A stretch of DNA of 12,959 bases, taken from the NCBI GenBank assembly GCA_019747165.1, contig JAIERC010000148.1, positions 1 to 12,959 on the forward strand, written 5' to 3'. Positions 7,358-12,959 of the stretch are shown here, in pieces (within the stretch, counting starts at the first letter, position 1; each line of letters begins with the position of its first letter). This stretch comes from Sphingomonas sp. (GTDB taxonomy: Bacteria > Pseudomonadota > Alphaproteobacteria > Sphingomonadales > Sphingomonadaceae). The notes beneath the pieces are model-generated. The model searched no databases, had not been told where the DNA came from, and saw only the letters and a list, made by a program, of their open reading frames with translations. Made by a program: the position numbers and the translations under genes.

Positions 7358-7897
7358 ATGATGCAGCCTATGCTGGTCCCCCATCCAGCCAATCCCAGCG
7401 ACGCGATCAGCCAGATCATGGCCAATGCGAAACGCCGCAGAGACATGCTGTCGCTAAGCTTTCGCACGCTGGGGCGTCGCGACGAAGTGCGCTGGCCAGA
7501 CCGATTGCCAAGCGGGTTCAGCGATGGCCTGTGGCAACATAGCTGCTTCGAGGGGTTTGTCGCCATTGAAGGCGATTCCAGCTATGTTGAGCTGAACATG
7601 ACTTCATCTCGGCGCTGGGCCGCCTATCGGTTCGATGATTACCGCGCCGGCATGCGCAGGGCAGAGGCAACGCCACACAGCCCCTTCACCTGGATGGGTT
7701 TCGATACCACCTTGCTCATCCAATGGCGCATACCTGAATTACCGCAGGACAGGGTCTGGCAGGTAGGGCTCAGCGCTGTGATCGAGACGTTCGATGACAC
7801 GAAGAATTATTTCGCATTGGCGCACCCGCCGGGCAACCCGGATTTCCATAATCGGGATTGCTTTACGCTGCGGGTCCCTCCACCTGATCGTCCATGA
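7358..7897 (+). CDS. DOMON-like domain protein
   Basis: This is a protein of up to 179 residues that I recognise as the DOMON-like beta-sandwich type often placed next to DUF1343 or murein-related genes in proteobacteria (the 'DOMON_murB-like' group). Classical DOMON domains bind haem or sugars; the ligand here is unknown. Conserved-looking segments are GLWQHSCFEGFV (57-68), YVELNMTSSRRWAAYRFDDYR (76-96), VGLSAVIE (136-143) and the C-terminal YFALAHPPGNPDFHNRDCF (151-169). There is no signal peptide or membrane helix, so it is predicted cytosolic. Three starts are close together (ATG at 7358, 7361 and 7370) with no clear ribosome site before any of them. Translation may be coupled to what lies upstream. 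Its TGA (7895-7897) overlaps the ATG of the NamZ-family gene as ATGA, which ties the two products together. Family call fairly sure, function unknown. Confidence 0.75.
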   Translation: MMQPMLVPHPANPSDAISQIMANAKRRRDMLSLSFRTLGRRDEVRWPDRLPSGFSDGLWQHSCFEGFVAIEGDSSYVELNMTSSRRWAAYRFDDYRAGMRRAEATPHSPFTWMGFDTTLLIQWRIPELPQDRVWQVGLSAVIETFDDTKNYFALAHPPGNPDFHNRDCFTLRVPPPDRP

Positions 7898-9090
7898 AAT
7901 TCGGTATCGATCGCCTCCTCGCCGACCCCGCTTTGCGCAAGCCGCTCGAAGGCAAGCGCGTCGCTCTCCTCGCGCATCCAGCCTCGGTCACTGAAGATCT
8001 GACCCATAGCCTCGACGCACTGGTTGCCTGTGGCCTCAAGGTCTCCGCGATGTTCGGGCCGCAGCACGGGGTGCGCGGCGACTTGCAGGACAATATGATG
8101 GAGTCGCCCGACTTCACCGATCCGACCTACAATATCCCCGTGTTCAGCCTTTATGGCGAAGTTCGTCGCCCAACCGGTCAGTCAATGAGCACGTTCGATG
8201 TGATGCTGGTCGATATGCAGGACCTCGGCACGCGCATCTACACCTTCGTGACGACGCTCCTCTATGTGCTCGAAGCCGCTGCCGAACATGGCAAGTCGGT
8301 CTGGGTGCTCGATCGCCCCAATCCCATCGGCCGCCCGGTCGAAGGGCTGACGCTGTTGCCCGGCTGGGAGAGTTTTGTCGGCGCAGGGCCGATGCCGATG
8401 CGGCACGGCATGACGCTCGGCGAACTCGGCCACTGGTTCATGGCGCACTACAAGCTCGACGTCGATTACCGCGTGATTGCAATGGAGGGCTGGGCCCCAG
8501 ATAGCGCACCGGGCTTTGGCTGGCCGACTGACCGGATCTGGATCAACCCCAGCCCTAATGCGCCCAACGTCAACATGGCACGCGCCTATCCCGGCACGGT
8601 GATGCTGGAGGGCACGACGCTGTCGGAAGGGCGCGGCACCACGCGCCCGCTCGAACTCTTCGGCGCGCCCGACATCGATGCCAAGGCAGTGATCGCGAAG
8701 ATGAACGCGCTGGCACCCGAATGGCTGAAAGGCTGCACCCTTCGCGACATCTGGTTCCAGCCGACCTTCCACAAGCATGTCGGCCAGCTCTGCAATGGCG
8801 TCCATATCCACGCCGAAGGGCCGGGGTACGACCATGCGGCGTTCCAGCCCTGGCGAGTGCAGGCGCTGGCTTTCAAGGCGATCCGCGCCCTTTACCCCGC
8901 CTATGATTTGTGGCGCGATTTCCCGTATGAATATGAATTCGGCAAGCTTGCCATCGACGTTATCAATGGCGGGACAGGCTTGCGGCAGTGGGTCGATGAT
9001 CCGGCAGCTACACCCAGCGATCTCGATAGCATAGCATGGCGCGATGAGCAGGCATGGTCGGCAGTTTGCCGCGCTAGCCTGATTTATTGA
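7894..9090 (+). CDS. DUF1343 / NamZ-family exo-beta-N-acetylmuramidase-like protein
   Basis: This 398-residue protein belongs to DUF1343 (GH171), the family of NamZ, which removes terminal MurNAc from peptidoglycan fragments. The N-terminal Rossmann-like domain contains HPASV (28-32), GPQHGVRGDLQDNM (55-68), FSLYGEVRRPT (84-94), VDMQDLGTRIYTF (106-118) and LDRPNPIGRPVEGL (139-152). The second part carries GAGPMPMRHGMTLGELG (163-179), NPSPNAPN (218-225) and LEGTTLSEGRGTTRPLELFG (238-257), all typical of the family. The usual GPEHG acid position is glutamine here (Q57), so activity or mechanism may differ from characterised NamZ. No signal peptide is present, unlike secreted muramidases of this family, which points to cytosolic cell-wall recycling or another sugar substrate. 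The start overlaps the stop of the DOMON-like gene. A beta-hydroxylase gene follows after 43 bases. The family is certain; the exact reaction is inferred. Confidence 0.92.
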   Translation: MKFGIDRLLADPALRKPLEGKRVALLAHPASVTEDLTHSLDALVACGLKVSAMFGPQHGVRGDLQDNMMESPDFTDPTYNIPVFSLYGEVRRPTGQSMSTFDVMLVDMQDLGTRIYTFVTTLLYVLEAAAEHGKSVWVLDRPNPIGRPVEGLTLLPGWESFVGAGPMPMRHGMTLGELGHWFMAHYKLDVDYRVIAMEGWAPDSAPGFGWPTDRIWINPSPNAPNVNMARAYPGTVMLEGTTLSEGRGTTRPLELFGAPDIDAKAVIAKMNALAPEWLKGCTLRDIWFQPTFHKHVGQLCNGVHIHAEGPGYDHAAFQPWRVQALAFKAIRALYPAYDLWRDFPYEYEFGKLAIDVINGGTGLRQWVDDPAATPSDLDSIAWRDEQAWSAVCRASLIY

Positions 9091-9133
9091 TCGCCGCCGC
9101 CGCCATCGGAAATTAGCGAAAGCAAGAGGCAAC

Positions 9134-10303
9134 ATGACCATCATCACGACACGACACAGTGCGGATATGCGGTTGGGTGCTGCCATTGAGGCGCTCAACC
9201 GAGGCGATCTGGTAACAGCGCGACGTGAAGTTGAACCATTGGTGGCCGGTGCTCAGGTACGCATCGAGGCATGGCTTGTCCTCGCCATAGCCACGCGTCT
9301 GCTTGGGGATTATTCAGTAAGCGAAACTGCCGCCGACAAGGTCCTGGAAGCCGACTCCGGCAATTTGCGCGGTATGATGGTCAAGGGCGATTGCCGTGCA
9401 GCGGCAAATGATCCGCGCGCCGCCAGAAGCTTTTATCAGGCAGTGATTGCAGCCGCCCGGGTCGCCAGCAATCCACCGCAGGATATTGTTGATGAACTGC
9501 CGCGTATAACCGCTTATTGTCAGAATACGGTGTCTGATTACCAGGCGTATCTGGAGGATTATATCAGCCGTGCCGGGGTGCCCCGCTCGGGCCGTTTTCA
9601 ACAGTCTCTCGACCTGCTGTTCGGGACAAAGCAGCTCTTTTTGCAACAGCCGACGGTTTTCTATTTCCCGGGTCTGCCACAAATCCAGTTTTATGAGCGT
9701 TCGGCGTTTCCGTGGCTTGCCGATCTTGAAATGGCGACAGAAGCAATTCGCGATGAACTCCTGACGCTGCTGGAAACCGAACAGGGGTTCACCCCCTATG
9801 TCGTGGACGAAAAAAATCGGCCGCATGGCGATTTCCACGGGCTCAACGGTAACCCCGACTGGAGCGCCCTCCACCTCTATAAGGACGGCGCCCCTGTTGC
9901 GGCCAATGTTGCGCGGGCACCACGGACCTTCGCGGCGATGCAGGCTGCACCTTTATGCTATTGTGCGAAGCGTACACCGGGCGTGATGTTCTCGCTGTTG
10001 CGTGCGGGCACGCGCATTCCGGCGCACAATGGCATGCTCAACACCCGCCTGATCTGTCATCTGCCGTTAATCGTTCCGCCCGGATGCGCCTTGCGCGTCG
10101 GCAACGAAGTTCGCGAATGGAAGCTCGGCGAAACGCTGATCTTCGATGATTCTATCGAGCATGAGGCCTGGAATGACAGCGATCAGGATCGCGTTATCCT
10201 GCTGTTCGATATCTGGCGCCCCGAACTCAGCCTAGAGGAACGCGCGGCGGTGACGACGATCTTCGAGGCGATCGATAGCTATGGGACCGGCGTCGGCCAG
10301 TAA
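9134..10303 (+). CDS. TPR-like plus aspartyl/asparaginyl beta-hydroxylase domain protein
   Basis: This 389-residue soluble protein has an alpha-helical, TPR-like N-terminal part (about 10-130; ALNRGDLVTARREVEPLV and later AAxDPRAARSFYQA look like repeat units). Its C-terminal domain (about 200-365) is of the Asp/Asn beta-hydroxylase type (Asp_Arg_Hydrox), a 2-oxoglutarate and Fe(II) dioxygenase fold. Likely iron ligands are H298 in RIPAHNGMLN and H343 in DDSIEHEAWN. H309 in ICHLPLIVP and R353 in DRVILLFDIWRP match the conserved histidine and the oxoglutarate-binding arginine of the AspH family. There is no signal peptide or membrane anchor. The substrate is unknown; in bacteria such proteins may act on proteins, peptides or lipids. 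The ATG follows AGAGG with a short spacer. It is 43 bases after the NamZ-family gene, so co-transcription is possible. The two-domain reading is fairly secure, the repeat count is not. Confidence 0.85.
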   Translation: MTIITTRHSADMRLGAAIEALNRGDLVTARREVEPLVAGAQVRIEAWLVLAIATRLLGDYSVSETAADKVLEADSGNLRGMMVKGDCRAAANDPRAARSFYQAVIAAARVASNPPQDIVDELPRITAYCQNTVSDYQAYLEDYISRAGVPRSGRFQQSLDLLFGTKQLFLQQPTVFYFPGLPQIQFYERSAFPWLADLEMATEAIRDELLTLLETEQGFTPYVVDEKNRPHGDFHGLNGNPDWSALHLYKDGAPVAANVARAPRTFAAMQAAPLCYCAKRTPGVMFSLLRAGTRIPAHNGMLNTRLICHLPLIVPPGCALRVGNEVREWKLGETLIFDDSIEHEAWNDSDQDRVILLFDIWRPELSLEERAAVTTIFEAIDSYGTGVGQ

Positions 10304-10430
10304 GCCGTGCGGAAATCGTCGATTGCGGTGCCGAACCCCATTTTTGGCGGCAGCATGCGCGAACGGGTAAGCGACGCCAGCGCCGCTGCATGGCAATGAC
10401 GAAGCGAGCCGGATGAAGCGGCGTGGTCGA

Positions 10431-10459
10431 TTGAGCACGCCCGCTATCTGCTGTATTGA
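10431..10459 (+). promoter_or_regulatory. candidate sigma70-type promoter
   Basis: TTGAGC (10431-10436) and TATTGA (10454-10459) are separated by 17 bases, about 40 bases upstream of the ATG at 10502. This is a fair match to a housekeeping -35/-10 pair in a 198-base gap that otherwise shows nothing clear. It was found by eye and not tested. Confidence 0.3.
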
Positions 10460-10501
10460 TATTGTGAGAGAATCTGGATTTTCGGTGAAGGTGAAGATGG
10501 A

Positions 10502-11329
10502 ATGATGTCGATCCTTGGCCTAGCCCTGATACTCGGGGGCCAGGTGCTGCCGGTCCCGTCGGAGCCATCATCCGCCGACATTGTCGTGACCGCCGCCAAG
10601 CCGCCAGCACCTGAGGCAGCACGGCGATTCGTGCGATCGATCTCGATTGAATCGGACGGACAATTGGCGCGCTTTGTAGGGCCTGTCTGTCCGCGCGTCC
10701 TTGGGCTTGAAGAGGTCGCTGGGCGGGCGATCGAAACCCGGTTTCGGATGGTCGCGCACGAGGCGGGGATTGAGGTCGATGCGCCTGATTGTCGTCCCAA
10801 TGCCTACGTCATTTTCAATCAAGACGGCCATGCGCTGATCGAGCAATTATACCAAGAAAGGGTTGGTTGGTTTGACGGGTTGACCAGTGCTGAGCTTGCA
10901 CGGTTGCGCACGGAAGAAGGCCCGGTTCGCGTATGGCGGTCGACCAGTCTGCGCAACGAAGATGGTCAGCTTGTGCGCGGTGGGTTTTTGCGCGTGATGA
11001 CGTCCTCATTCGTTAATCCGCAGACTCAGCAGGCGATCGACGGCGCGGTTATCGTGCTCGATAACCAGGCGACGCTCGGCAAAAGCCTTCGCCAGATTGC
11101 CGATTATGCTGTGATCCGGCTGCTTGCCAAGACGCGTCCGCCGGCAAATGCCGCAGACGCAGCAACAATCCTGTCGTTGTTCGATGCCGGGGATGCCCAA
11201 GCGCCGGTCAGCATGACATCGGTCGATCAGCAATATCTTCGCGCGCTATACCAGGGGCCGGCCAACCGCGGAGCGAGCGTTAAGAAGAGTGATATTGCCG
11301 CCGCCGTTTCGCGTGCACCTAAGCGATAA
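10502..11329 (+). CDS. Conserved hypothetical protein, probably exported
   Basis: This 275-residue protein belongs to no family with a function I know. It looks like a group of sphingomonad/Caulobacter hypotheticals that share an opening DIVVTA, a QLARFVGPVCPRVLGL segment (54-69), DCRPNAYVIF (95-104) and a VRVWRSTSLRNEDG stretch (near 142-155). The first 25 residues (MMSILGLALILGGQVLPVPS...) are hydrophobic and end in a small-residue region, consistent with a weak signal peptide, although the start lacks the usual positive charges. Two cysteines (C63 in GPVCPR and C96 in PDCRPN) could form a disulfide in the periplasm. No catalytic motif or membrane segment is visible after the leader. Two adjacent ATGs (10502 and 10505) follow a purine-rich GGTGAAGGTGAAGATGGA leader. 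The gene stands alone on this strand and converges on the VWA gene 40 bases away. Confidence 0.75.
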   Translation: MMSILGLALILGGQVLPVPSEPSSADIVVTAAKPPAPEAARRFVRSISIESDGQLARFVGPVCPRVLGLEEVAGRAIETRFRMVAHEAGIEVDAPDCRPNAYVIFNQDGHALIEQLYQERVGWFDGLTSAELARLRTEEGPVRVWRSTSLRNEDGQLVRGGFLRVMTSSFVNPQTQQAIDGAVIVLDNQATLGKSLRQIADYAVIRLLAKTRPPANAADAATILSLFDAGDAQAPVSMTSVDQQYLRALYQGPANRGASVKKSDIAAAVSRAPKR

Positions 11330-11369
11330 TGCCCGACCCGGTTGCGCGCCGATCGTCGTGATTGGCGGA

Positions 11370-12548
11370 TCACCGCTTTCGCGTCAGTTCCCGCATGCCA
11401 TCGTCTAGCCCCGCCTGCGTCAGCGGATACATCCGATCCGTCATCAATTCCTTGATGATCCGGATGCTCTGCGAATAGCCCCATTGTTCCTCGGGCACGG
11501 GATTGAGCCAGACCGCCGCCGGATAGGTCGTCGCCATTCGGTGCAGCCAGACCGCACCCGATTCCTCGTTGAAATGCTCGACCGAGCCGCCCGGATGGGT
11601 AATCTCATAGGGGCTCATCGACGCATCGCCGACAAACACCAGCTTGTAATCATGGCCGAATTTGTGGAGCACATCCCACATCGGCGTCCGTTCGCTGAAC
11701 CGTCGACGATTGTCCTTCCACACGCCCTCATAGGGGCAATTGTGGAAGTAGAAGAACTCCAGATTTTTGAACTCGGTGGTCGCTGCCGAAAACAGCTCCT
11801 CACACAGCTTCACCCACGGGTCCATCGATCCGCCAACGTCGAGGAACAGCAGCAGCTTCACGGCATTTCGCCGTTCCGCGCGCATCACCACGTCGAGCCA
11901 GCCCTGCCGTGCGGTGCCGTCGATCGTCGCATCGATGTCCAGCTCGTCGGCAGCACCCTCACGCGCGAACTTGCGGAGGCGTCGCAGGGCGACTTTAATG
12001 TTGCGCGTGCCAAGTTCGCGGGTTGAATCGAGGTTGCGGAATTCGCGCTGATCCCAAACCTTGAGCGCGCGCTTGTGCTTGCTTTCGCCGCCAATGCGGA
12101 CGCCTTCGGGGTTATAGCCCGAATTGCCATAGGGGCTGGTGCCGCCGGTGCCGACCCATTTGTTACCGCCCTGGTGCCGCCCCTGCTGCTCCTCGAGCCG
12201 CTTCTTCAGCGTCTCCATGATCTCATCCCAGGAGCCAAGCGCCTTGATCGCCTCCATCTCCTCGGGCGAGAGATACTTCTCCGCTACCGCCTTCAGCCAG
12301 TCAGCGGGAATCTCGGCTTCGGTTTGGCCAAAGGTCGTCGCGATGCCACGGAATACCTTGGCGAAGACCTGATCAAACTTGTCGAGCAGCCCCTCGTCCT
12401 TCACGTACACGGCACGCGAAAGATAATAGAAGTCCTCTGGCGTGCGCTCGATCACGTCGCGATCGAGCGCCTCCAGCAGGATGAGATGCTCCTTCATGCT
12501 GGCTGGGATGCCGGCGGCGCGGAGTTCGTCGAGAAAATTGAGAAACAT
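11370..12548 (-). CDS. VWA domain protein, CoxE-like
   Basis: This 392-residue protein is of the VWA_CoxE type, as found in partners of MoxR AAA+ ATPases that remodel or load metal cofactors into enzyme complexes. The N-terminal half is helical: LDELRAAGIPASMKEHLILLEAL near the start and DFYYLSRAVYVKDE at 39-52. A glycine-rich linker (about 123-154) and a basic segment follow. The VWA domain starts near 225, with a metal-site motif DVGGS (237-241) in KLLLFLDVGGSMD and a second acidic loop VGDASMSPYE (307-316). There is no signal peptide, so it is cytosolic. No MoxR gene is adjacent: the neighbour upstream is a divergent chemotaxis receptor gene and the one downstream is convergent. Its target therefore cannot be inferred from context. 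The ATG at 12548 is the only sensible start; its ribosome site is weak. Family call good, role unknown. Confidence 0.88.
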   Translation of the reverse strand: MFLNFLDELRAAGIPASMKEHLILLEALDRDVIERTPEDFYYLSRAVYVKDEGLLDKFDQVFAKVFRGIATTFGQTEAEIPADWLKAVAEKYLSPEEMEAIKALGSWDEIMETLKKRLEEQQGRHQGGNKWVGTGGTSPYGNSGYNPEGVRIGGESKHKRALKVWDQREFRNLDSTRELGTRNIKVALRRLRKFAREGAADELDIDATIDGTARQGWLDVVMRAERRNAVKLLLFLDVGGSMDPWVKLCEELFSAATTEFKNLEFFYFHNCPYEGVWKDNRRRFSERTPMWDVLHKFGHDYKLVFVGDASMSPYEITHPGGSVEHFNEESGAVWLHRMATTYPAAVWLNPVPEEQWGYSQSIRIIKELMTDRMYPLTQAGLDDGMRELTRKR

Positions 12549-12613
12549 TGGTGGTCGTTCCCGTCAAGGCGCGTCGCTTACCGTAACGAGAGCACCCACA
12601 GCGTCAAAGGTAA

Positions 12614-12621
12614 TTAACCAT
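12614..12621 (+). promoter_or_regulatory. possible CtrA-type binding site TTAACCAT
   Basis: TTAACCAT lies 46 bases upstream of the chemotaxis-receptor ATG, inside the 119-base divergent gap shared with the VWA gene. It matches the eight-base motif reported for the alphaproteobacterial response regulator CtrA, which controls motility and chemotaxis genes in many members of the class. A single AT-rich octamer can occur by chance, so this rests on motif plus gene context. Confidence 0.4.
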
Positions 12622-12667
12622 TAGGACATTTTGTTTATCCGAATCGGGGAAGGGGCACTTTCACAGA

Positions 12668-12959
12668 ATGGGATCACCGGTCGAGCTTGAGCGTATCATC
12701 GGCGACGTTGCGCGCAGTTGCAGCTCGTTGGTGATGGAATGCGCCGATGTCGGCGGCCATGTCGCAGGCGTGTCCGCGCGCATGGACCAGCGCGTCGCGC
12801 AGCTCGAACGCCTCGAAACCGCAACCGGGGAACTTGCCGCCGATCAGCGCCGCGTCGTTGACGCCGTCGATCAGTCCCAGACTTTGTCGCAAGACATCAA
12901 GGACAAGCTGACCCAGGGACGCGAATCAATCATTGAATCGGTTGCTGGCTTTACCGATG
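12668..12959 (+). CDS. Soluble methyl-accepting chemotaxis-type protein, N-terminal part
   Basis: The gene starts at ATG 12668 and runs off the window end after 97 codons. The visible protein (MGSPVELERIIGDVARSC...) is helical and heptad-like, rich in charged residues and glutamine: ARMDQRVAQLERLETATGEL, then QSQTLSQDIKDKL and GRESIIESVAGF. It has no membrane segment or signal peptide. This start is what I recall from cytoplasmic methyl-accepting chemotaxis proteins of sphingomonads, whose signalling domain (the hairpin tip that contacts CheA/CheW) would follow outside the window. A purine-rich GGGGAAGGGG (12646-12655) sits 12 bases upstream, slightly far for a ribosome site. A TTAACCAT motif precedes it. 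An alternative is another coiled-coil protein, since the diagnostic signalling domain is not visible. Confidence 0.68.
   Translation, partial: MGSPVELERIIGDVARSCSSLVMECADVGGHVAGVSARMDQRVAQLERLETATGELAADQRRVVDAVDQSQTLSQDIKDKLTQGRESIIESVAGFTD

Noticed and set aside
9092..9104. Run of GCC triplets after the NamZ-family stop
   Set aside because: Only four units, expected by chance in high-GC DNA, with no sign of a functional repeat.
8182..9198. Long open frame of 338 codons on the minus strand across the NamZ-family gene
   Set aside because: It is antisense to a clearly conserved gene. Its translation resembles no family and has the arginine/histidine/alanine-rich look of a high-GC shadow frame.
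10329..10352. Possible terminator hairpin after the beta-hydroxylase gene (TGCCG with CGGCA)
   Set aside because: Only five paired bases around a 14-base loop, and no T run follows.
1..12959. Mobile element, prophage, defence or toxin-antitoxin island
   Set aside because: No transposase, integrase, inverted repeats, tRNA scar or defence domains seen; composition and gene families are uniform and chromosomal.

Overview
The window looks like ordinary chromosome from an alphaproteobacterium of the order Sphingomonadales (Sphingomonas/Sphingopyxis-like). The reasons are high GC, very tight gene packing with ATGA overlaps, and several proteins whose closest remembered relatives are sphingomonad: the RimO N-terminus, the DOMON-like/DUF1343 pair, and a soluble methyl-accepting protein starting MGSPVELERIIGDVARSC. 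This placement comes from recognising protein families, not from a database search. I see no rRNA, tRNA, CRISPR array, insertion sequence, integrase or phage gene.

Layout. Positions 1-332 hold the 3' end of a MlaA (VacJ) outer-membrane lipid-asymmetry lipoprotein. It faces a minus-strand two-gene unit: a secreted beta-lactamase-fold serine hydrolase (3167-1752) whose stop overlaps the start of an M17 leucyl aminopeptidase (1755-364). Divergent from these is a seven-helix CREST-superfamily, alkaline ceramidase-like membrane hydrolase (3299-4093). Its 3' end overlaps that of a minus-strand Nramp-fold transporter (5386-4088) with a non-canonical metal site. RimO (6808-5471), which methylthiolates ribosomal protein S12, lies upstream of the transporter on the same strand.

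A plus-strand run follows: a DUF1761 membrane protein (6916-7323), a DOMON-like protein (7358-7897), a DUF1343/NamZ-family protein (7894-9090) and a TPR-like plus aspartyl/asparaginyl beta-hydroxylase protein (9134-10303). The DOMON-like and NamZ genes overlap by ATGA. After a 198-base gap comes a probably exported hypothetical (10502-11329). It converges on a CoxE-type VWA protein (12548-11370). Divergent from that, an incomplete soluble chemotaxis-receptor gene starts at 12668 behind a TTAACCAT motif that resembles an alphaproteobacterial CtrA site.

Themes and limits. Several genes concern the cell envelope: MlaA, the ceramidase-like hydrolase, the serine hydrolase/aminopeptidase pair and the NamZ-like protein. 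They are separate transcription units, and I see no evidence of one dedicated system. The best leads are residue-level deviations in known folds (Nramp DPSG/SPY in place of DPGN/MPH; NamZ-family GPQHG in place of GPEHG), the CREST hydrolase in a sphingolipid-making lineage, and the TTAACCAT site. I did not find a clearly new multi-gene system.
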